A stretch of DNA of 44,527 nt. Source: an uncultured Oscillochloris sp. GTDB lineage: Bacteria; Chloroflexota; Chloroflexia; Chloroflexales; Chloroflexaceae. The notes beneath the pieces were generated by a model. It ran no database searches. It was not told where the DNA came from and saw nothing but the letters and a program-made list of their open reading frames with translations. Made by a program: the position numbers and the translations under genes. The stretch lies in contig CAIXLU010000176.1 in the NCBI GenBank assembly GCA_903920315.1, positions 1 through 44,527 on the forward strand, in the 5' to 3' direction. Shown here in pieces: positions 41,162-44,527 of the stretch. The stretch's first letter is position 1. Every line of letters starts with the position of its first letter.

Positions 41162-41306
41162 TGAGCGTCTCCTTGCCGACGATAGCGGGCCGCGCACCTA
41201 CGCGTCCGAGGGAGCGACTGTCTCGTCGCCATGTTATTATAGCCGGGTACGGCGATCCGCACGCTGTCGCGGATTCGTCTCGAACAGTCTGGGAAGAAGG
41301 GAGTCT

Positions 41307-42833
41307 ATGACCAACTCCCGTCCGCCGCGTGCCGGGCTCCGCCTCGACCACCTCTGGGCCATTTTTGCGCTAAGCGTGATTGGCGGATTCATCAGCTTGG
41401 CACCCACTGCGCCAAACGATTTCTGGTGGCACCTGAAGGCTGGTGAGATCGTCGCCAGCAGCGGAATTCCTACCACAAACCTCTTCGCGTGGACGCTCCC
41501 CGCCAATCACCCGTACACCTACCAGAGCTGGCTAGGCGAGTGGCTCTTCTACTCCCTCTTCCGTATCGGTGGACTGCCGATGACGATCTTCGCCCGCAAC
41601 ATGCTCGGCGCGGCGGCCTTTGCGCTGGTCGCCTGGGAGTCCCGTCTGCGCAGCGACTCGTGGCGACTGGGCGCACTGGCAGCCATGCTCGCCGCCGCGA
41701 TGACGATCAACAATCTGAACGCCCGCACCCAGAACTGGTCGTGGCTGCCCTTTATGGCTACGCTGATGATCCTGAGCGGCTACGCGGCAGGTCGTGTCCG
41801 TCCGCGCTGGCTGATAGCCCTGCCGTTGCTCATGGTATTCTGGGTCAATGCCCACGGTGCCTTTGTGCTGGGGTTGCTGGTTGCGGGAGCTTATGTGGTT
41901 GGTGAAACACTACGGCGTCTGTTGCACCAACCACGTGCCCTGGGCTGGGCGCAGTTACGTTGGCTCTATGTGGCTGTCGCGGGCATGGTTGTGGCGACAC
42001 TGGTGAACCCGCTCGGTGTCGGCGTCTTTGGCTATGTGGGCAATCTCTTGGGTGATCAAGCCATCCAGGGTCTGATCAACGAATGGCAGCCACCCGACCC
42101 GAGTACGCTGGCCGGGGGCATGTTCTTCATCGGCGTGTTGGTTCTGCTGGCATCCTTCGCCCTAGCCCGTCGCCGCCCGACGATCACCGATGTGCTTCTC
42201 GCCTGCGGCCTTGCCTGGCAAGCGTTCACCGGCGCACGTTCGGTGGTCTGGTTTGGCTTGGCGGCCATGCCGCTGGTGGCTCAGTCCCTTGCCTTGCCGA
42301 GGATTGTCTTCAGCACTGCTGGCCCGCTGTCGCCGCGCAAAGGTGGCGGCAGCACGGCGAACCTGTTACCGGCACTGCTGTTGATCGCTGTTGTTGTTGT
42401 CCTCCAACCCTGGCTGAAGCCGTTGCTGCCCTTGCCCGCACCCTACCAGGCAATCTTCACTGATCTGCCAGGAGCGCCACAGCTCTTCAGCGCCGACACT
42501 CCCGTGGCCGCCGTGGACGAACTGCGAGCCAATCCATGCCCAGGGCCGATCTTTAATGAGATGGGCTACGGTTCATACATGGCCTGGGCGCTTTACCCAG
42601 CGGCGCAGAGTTTTATTGACCCGCGAGTGGAGATGTATCCGTTACAGCTCTGGCACGATTACGCGGCGATCAGTCGGGGGCAGGATGCACTGCCGTATCT
42701 TGATCGCTACGAGGTAGCCTGCGTACTGCTGGATCGAGGACTTCAGAGTGGGTTGGCTGTCACTCTGGACGACTCGGCCCTTTGGGTGCGCAGCTTCCGC
42801 GCCGGGACAAGCGAGATTTGGCGGAGACGGTAG
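41307..42833 (+). CDS. GT-C-like polytopic membrane protein, copy 1
   Basis: This 508-residue protein has about ten transmembrane helices and the GT-C glycosyltransferase layout. After helix 1 the motif TAPNDFWWHLKAGE supplies the acidic residue expected in the first outer loop, followed by YTYQSWLGEWLFY. A soluble C-terminal part contains FNEMGYGSYMAWAL and SFIDPRVEMYPLQLW. No characterised enzyme matches clearly, so sugar transfer from polyprenyl phosphate is inferred. The ATG at 41307 has a GGGAG site close upstream. A paralogue follows directly, and the polyprenol-phosphate sugar synthase is divergent at 145 bp. A GC palindrome pair follows the stop codon. Confidence 0.8.
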   Translation: MTNSRPPRAGLRLDHLWAIFALSVIGGFISLAPTAPNDFWWHLKAGEIVASSGIPTTNLFAWTLPANHPYTYQSWLGEWLFYSLFRIGGLPMTIFARNMLGAAAFALVAWESRLRSDSWRLGALAAMLAAAMTINNLNARTQNWSWLPFMATLMILSGYAAGRVRPRWLIALPLLMVFWVNAHGAFVLGLLVAGAYVVGETLRRLLHQPRALGWAQLRWLYVAVAGMVVATLVNPLGVGVFGYVGNLLGDQAIQGLINEWQPPDPSTLAGGMFFIGVLVLLASFALARRRPTITDVLLACGLAWQAFTGARSVVWFGLAAMPLVAQSLALPRIVFSTAGPLSPRKGGGSTANLLPALLLIAVVVVLQPWLKPLLPLPAPYQAIFTDLPGAPQLFSADTPVAAVDELRANPCPGPIFNEMGYGSYMAWALYPAAQSFIDPRVEMYPLQLWHDYAAISRGQDALPYLDRYEVACVLLDRGLQSGLAVTLDDSALWVRSFRAGTSEIWRRR

Positions 42834-42873
42834 AGACGCCCCGCTGGGGCGTCTGACGCCCCGCCGGGGCGTC
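42834..42873. repeat. Two tandem agacgcccc hairpins
   Basis: agacgcccc-gct-ggggcgtct (42834-42854) and gacgcccc-gcc-ggggcgtc (42855-42873) lie end to end right after the stop codon of GT-C copy 1. A third copy follows the stop of copy 2 at 44501-44521. They may act as terminators or be duplicated with the genes. Confidence 0.92.
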
Positions 42874-42888
42874 TGTTCGGAGCAATCA

Positions 42889-44496
42889 GTGAACTTCCCA
42901 GCAAAACGCAGCGCGGGCATGACCCTCGACCACGTCTGGATCTTCGCGGCGCTGGCCTTCATCGCCCTACGCTCCCTGCTGACACCGATTCCGCCAAACG
43001 ATTTCTGGTGGCATATGGCCACGGGTCGGCTGATTGTGGCGAGCGGGCAGATCCCGACGGTGGACAGTTTTTCGTACACGCGGGCGGGCGAGCCATTCTA
43101 CAACCAGAGCTGGTTAGGTCAACTGCTGATGTACGAACTCTACCAATTCGGCGGCGTGGCCCTGGTGATCGTGGCCCAGGCCGTGTTGCTGGCAGGCACC
43201 TACGGCCTGCTGCTGCGGCTCTGCCTGCGCCGCACGGATCGGCTACGCCTAAGCGTGGCCTTCCTGCTGATGGCGACAATGCCGGCCTCGTTCGATAACT
43301 GGATCGTGCGCCCACAGACCTACGCGCTGCCGCTGTTTGTGGCCTACCTGTATGTGCTGGATGGGTGGGCAGGAGGCAGGAGGCAGGAGGCAGGAGGAGG
43401 GGGGCAGGGGGCAGGGGGCGGGGGGCAGGGGGCAGGGGGCGGGGGGCAGGAGGCAGGAGGCAGGAGGACGGGGAAAAGTGTATCGGCACTATTGCCATAT
43501 CAACTATGGATTCTGCCAGCGCTGGGCGTGATCTGGGTGAACCTGCACGGATCGTTTGTGCTGGGTGGGGCGCTGATTGGGCTGACGTTTGTGGGCGAGG
43601 GGCTGCGCCGCTTTGTAGCCGACCGACACACGCCGCCGCCGCCGGATCGCCCGCCGCTGCGCCAGCTTTTCCTGGCTGGGGCACTCACTGGCGTGGCATG
43701 GCTGATCAATCCTGGCGGATTCCAGGTACTCGGCTATGTGCGCAATCTGCTGGGCAGTTCGGCAGTAACCCAACTGGTGACGGAATGGGCGCCGCAGACG
43801 GTGCGCGGGGTGGGTGGGGCGATCTTCTTCAGCTTTGTGATTATTGGGGTGGTGCTGCTATCCTACGCGCCGCGTCGGCCCGACCCGGTGGGGATGCTGG
43901 TGGCTGGAGCCTTCTTCTGGCTGGCGCTGGGGGCGGTGCGCAATAATATCTGGTTTATCGCCGTGGCCACGCCGCTGCTGGTAGATCAACTCACAAGCTG
44001 GTTCCCGCGTGGCAAGGGGCCGTCCTTCCAGGGTGCGATGCCGATCAATGCGGCCTTGGCAGGAGTGATTGGCCTGCTGCTACTGCTGGCCCTGCCCTGG
44101 GTCAAGCCGACCCTCGGGCTGCCGCCCGAGGTAGGCAGCATCTTTTCGCCCGATACGCCTATCGCCGCCGTGGATTTTTTGAAGGCAGAATCGCAGCGGC
44201 CAGCGCGGCTCTTCCACGAAATGGGCTACGGCAGTTACCTGATCTGGGCCGATCCGCGCCAAAAGGTCTGGGCCGATCCACGGATCGAGCTCTACCCGCT
44301 GGAGCAGTGGCTAGATTACCAGCGACTCTCGGGCGGCATACGGGCAGATGAGTTGCTGGTGAAGTACGATATTGATGGATTGCTGTTGAGCAACAAGAAC
44401 CAGGAGTCGCTGGTAGAGTACGCGCAGGCGCGTCCGCAGGTGTGGGAGCAGCGCTACGCGGACGAGGGGATGACCTATTTTGTGCATACGCGGTAG
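42889..44496 (+). CDS. GT-C-like polytopic membrane protein, copy 2, with heptamer-encoded insert
   Basis: This 535-residue paralogue of the preceding gene shares PPNDFWWHMATGRLIVASG, YNQSWLGQLLMYEL and the C-terminal EMGYGSYLIW and DPRIELYPLEQW. Start: a GTG at 42889 has GGAG 6 nt upstream. It gives an N-terminus of exactly the same length as copy 1 before LDHVW, whereas the ATG at 42919 would remove ten residues. Between two helices, about residues 160-195, a Gly/Gln/Arg-rich stretch (AGGRRQEAGGGGQGAGGGG and on) is encoded by 14 heptamer repeats. Copy 1 has only a short loop (GRVRPR) there. The frame stays open, so the insert is tolerated or the gene is recently changed. Function is as inferred for copy 1. 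Confidence 0.82.
   Translation: MNFPAKRSAGMTLDHVWIFAALAFIALRSLLTPIPPNDFWWHMATGRLIVASGQIPTVDSFSYTRAGEPFYNQSWLGQLLMYELYQFGGVALVIVAQAVLLAGTYGLLLRLCLRRTDRLRLSVAFLLMATMPASFDNWIVRPQTYALPLFVAYLYVLDGWAGGRRQEAGGGGQGAGGGGQGAGGGGQEAGGRRTGKSVSALLPYQLWILPALGVIWVNLHGSFVLGGALIGLTFVGEGLRRFVADRHTPPPPDRPPLRQLFLAGALTGVAWLINPGGFQVLGYVRNLLGSSAVTQLVTEWAPQTVRGVGGAIFFSFVIIGVVLLSYAPRRPDPVGMLVAGAFFWLALGAVRNNIWFIAVATPLLVDQLTSWFPRGKGPSFQGAMPINAALAGVIGLLLLLALPWVKPTLGLPPEVGSIFSPDTPIAAVDFLKAESQRPARLFHEMGYGSYLIWADPRQKVWADPRIELYPLEQWLDYQRLSGGIRADELLVKYDIDGLLLSNKNQESLVEYAQARPQVWEQRYADEGMTYFVHTR
43371..43468. repeat. In-frame heptamer array of 14 units inside a coding sequence
   Basis: Fourteen contiguous units of consensus (a/g)gg(a/g)ggc run from 43371 to 43468: aggaggc x3, aggagga, ggggggc, agggggc x2, ggggggc, agggggc x2, ggggggc, aggaggc x2, aggagga. 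They encode the Gly/Gln/Arg-rich insert. The coding strand has many G5-G6 runs and could form G-quadruplexes. Unlike the intergenic arrays, no inverted half is present. Confidence 0.95.
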
Positions 44497-44500
44497 AGAC

Positions 44501-44521
44501 AGACGCCCCACCGGGGCGTCT
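44501..44521. repeat. agacgcccc hairpin after GT-C copy 2
   Basis: agacgcccc-acc-ggggcgtct, 5 bp after the stop codon, repeats the motif found after GT-C copy 1. Outer bases gtaga and tctac extend the symmetry. The window ends 6 bp later. Confidence 0.9.
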
Positions 44522-44527
44522 CTACCG

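Noticed and set aside
41236-41241. TATAAT on the minus strand as a promoter for the GT2 gene
   Set aside because: No acceptable -35 box lies at 16-18 bp, so it was not listed as a feature.

Overview
The window is GC-rich and densely coded, and looks like chromosomal DNA of a Chloroflexota bacterium, probably in or near the Chloroflexales. The evidence is indirect: a soluble-type double adenylyl cyclase fused to an ATPase/TPR module, an HdrE/HdrD-type fused iron-sulfur protein, a DUF4346-type thymidylate synthase, a DUF4013 membrane protein, tandem GT-C-like membrane proteins, and many intergenic arrays of 7-bp repeats. There is no rRNA or tRNA gene and no CRISPR array in view, so the assignment is an inference.

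Layout. 1-170: heptamer repeat array. 171-806 (-): thioredoxin plus a CsoR/CstR-family repressor, with a consensus promoter and a candidate operator. 1043-3831 (+): tandem UspA protein and NAD malic enzyme. 3832-4514: gene-free stretch with a nested palindrome, a strong terminator and direct repeats. 4515-5825 (+): small Ala-rich exported protein and a six-helix ferric-reductase-like protein. 5932-7158 (-): SDR oxidoreductase and MIP18/SufT-type protein. 7291-8772 (+): ThrE-type exporter. 8916-15726 (-): housekeeping and membrane genes, including an AP2-domain protein, a CDP-alcohol phosphatidyltransferase, a CinA-like protein and ThrRS. 15831-21832 (-): two C5 cytosine methyltransferases, a dCTP deaminase interrupted by an intein, and a thymidylate synthase-family protein. 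21869-23184: remnant of an IS200/IS605-type TnpB element. 23265-27942 (+): lone Hpt protein and the large cyclase. 27945-40309 (-): ABC exporter, HdrED-like protein, MacB-type permease, FHA/clostripain protein, lipoprotein, MFS transporter, Flp pilin and histidine kinase. 40403-44496: dolichol-phosphate-mannose-synthase-like enzyme, divergent from two tandem GT-C-like paralogues.

How genes may work together. Thioredoxin and the CstR-like regulator look like an autoregulated thiol or persulfide response unit. The thymidylate synthase, dCTP deaminase and second methyltransferase lie in one direction with minimal spacing, which suggests a dCTP-to-dTMP supply module coupled to cytosine methylation. 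The polyprenyl-phosphate sugar synthase could supply the lipid-linked donor used by the adjacent GT-C-like proteins.

The feature that stands out across the window is a set of heptanucleotide arrays at eight or more sites. The unit sequence differs at each site but the 7-bp period is constant. At four sites the array is followed by reverse-complement heptamers, so it can fold into a hairpin. One array has expanded inside a coding sequence. The other notable items are the dcd intein, a consensus promoter with a CsoR-type operator, a cyclase whose two catalytic domains are complementary half-sites, and a stand-alone tandem AP2 protein.
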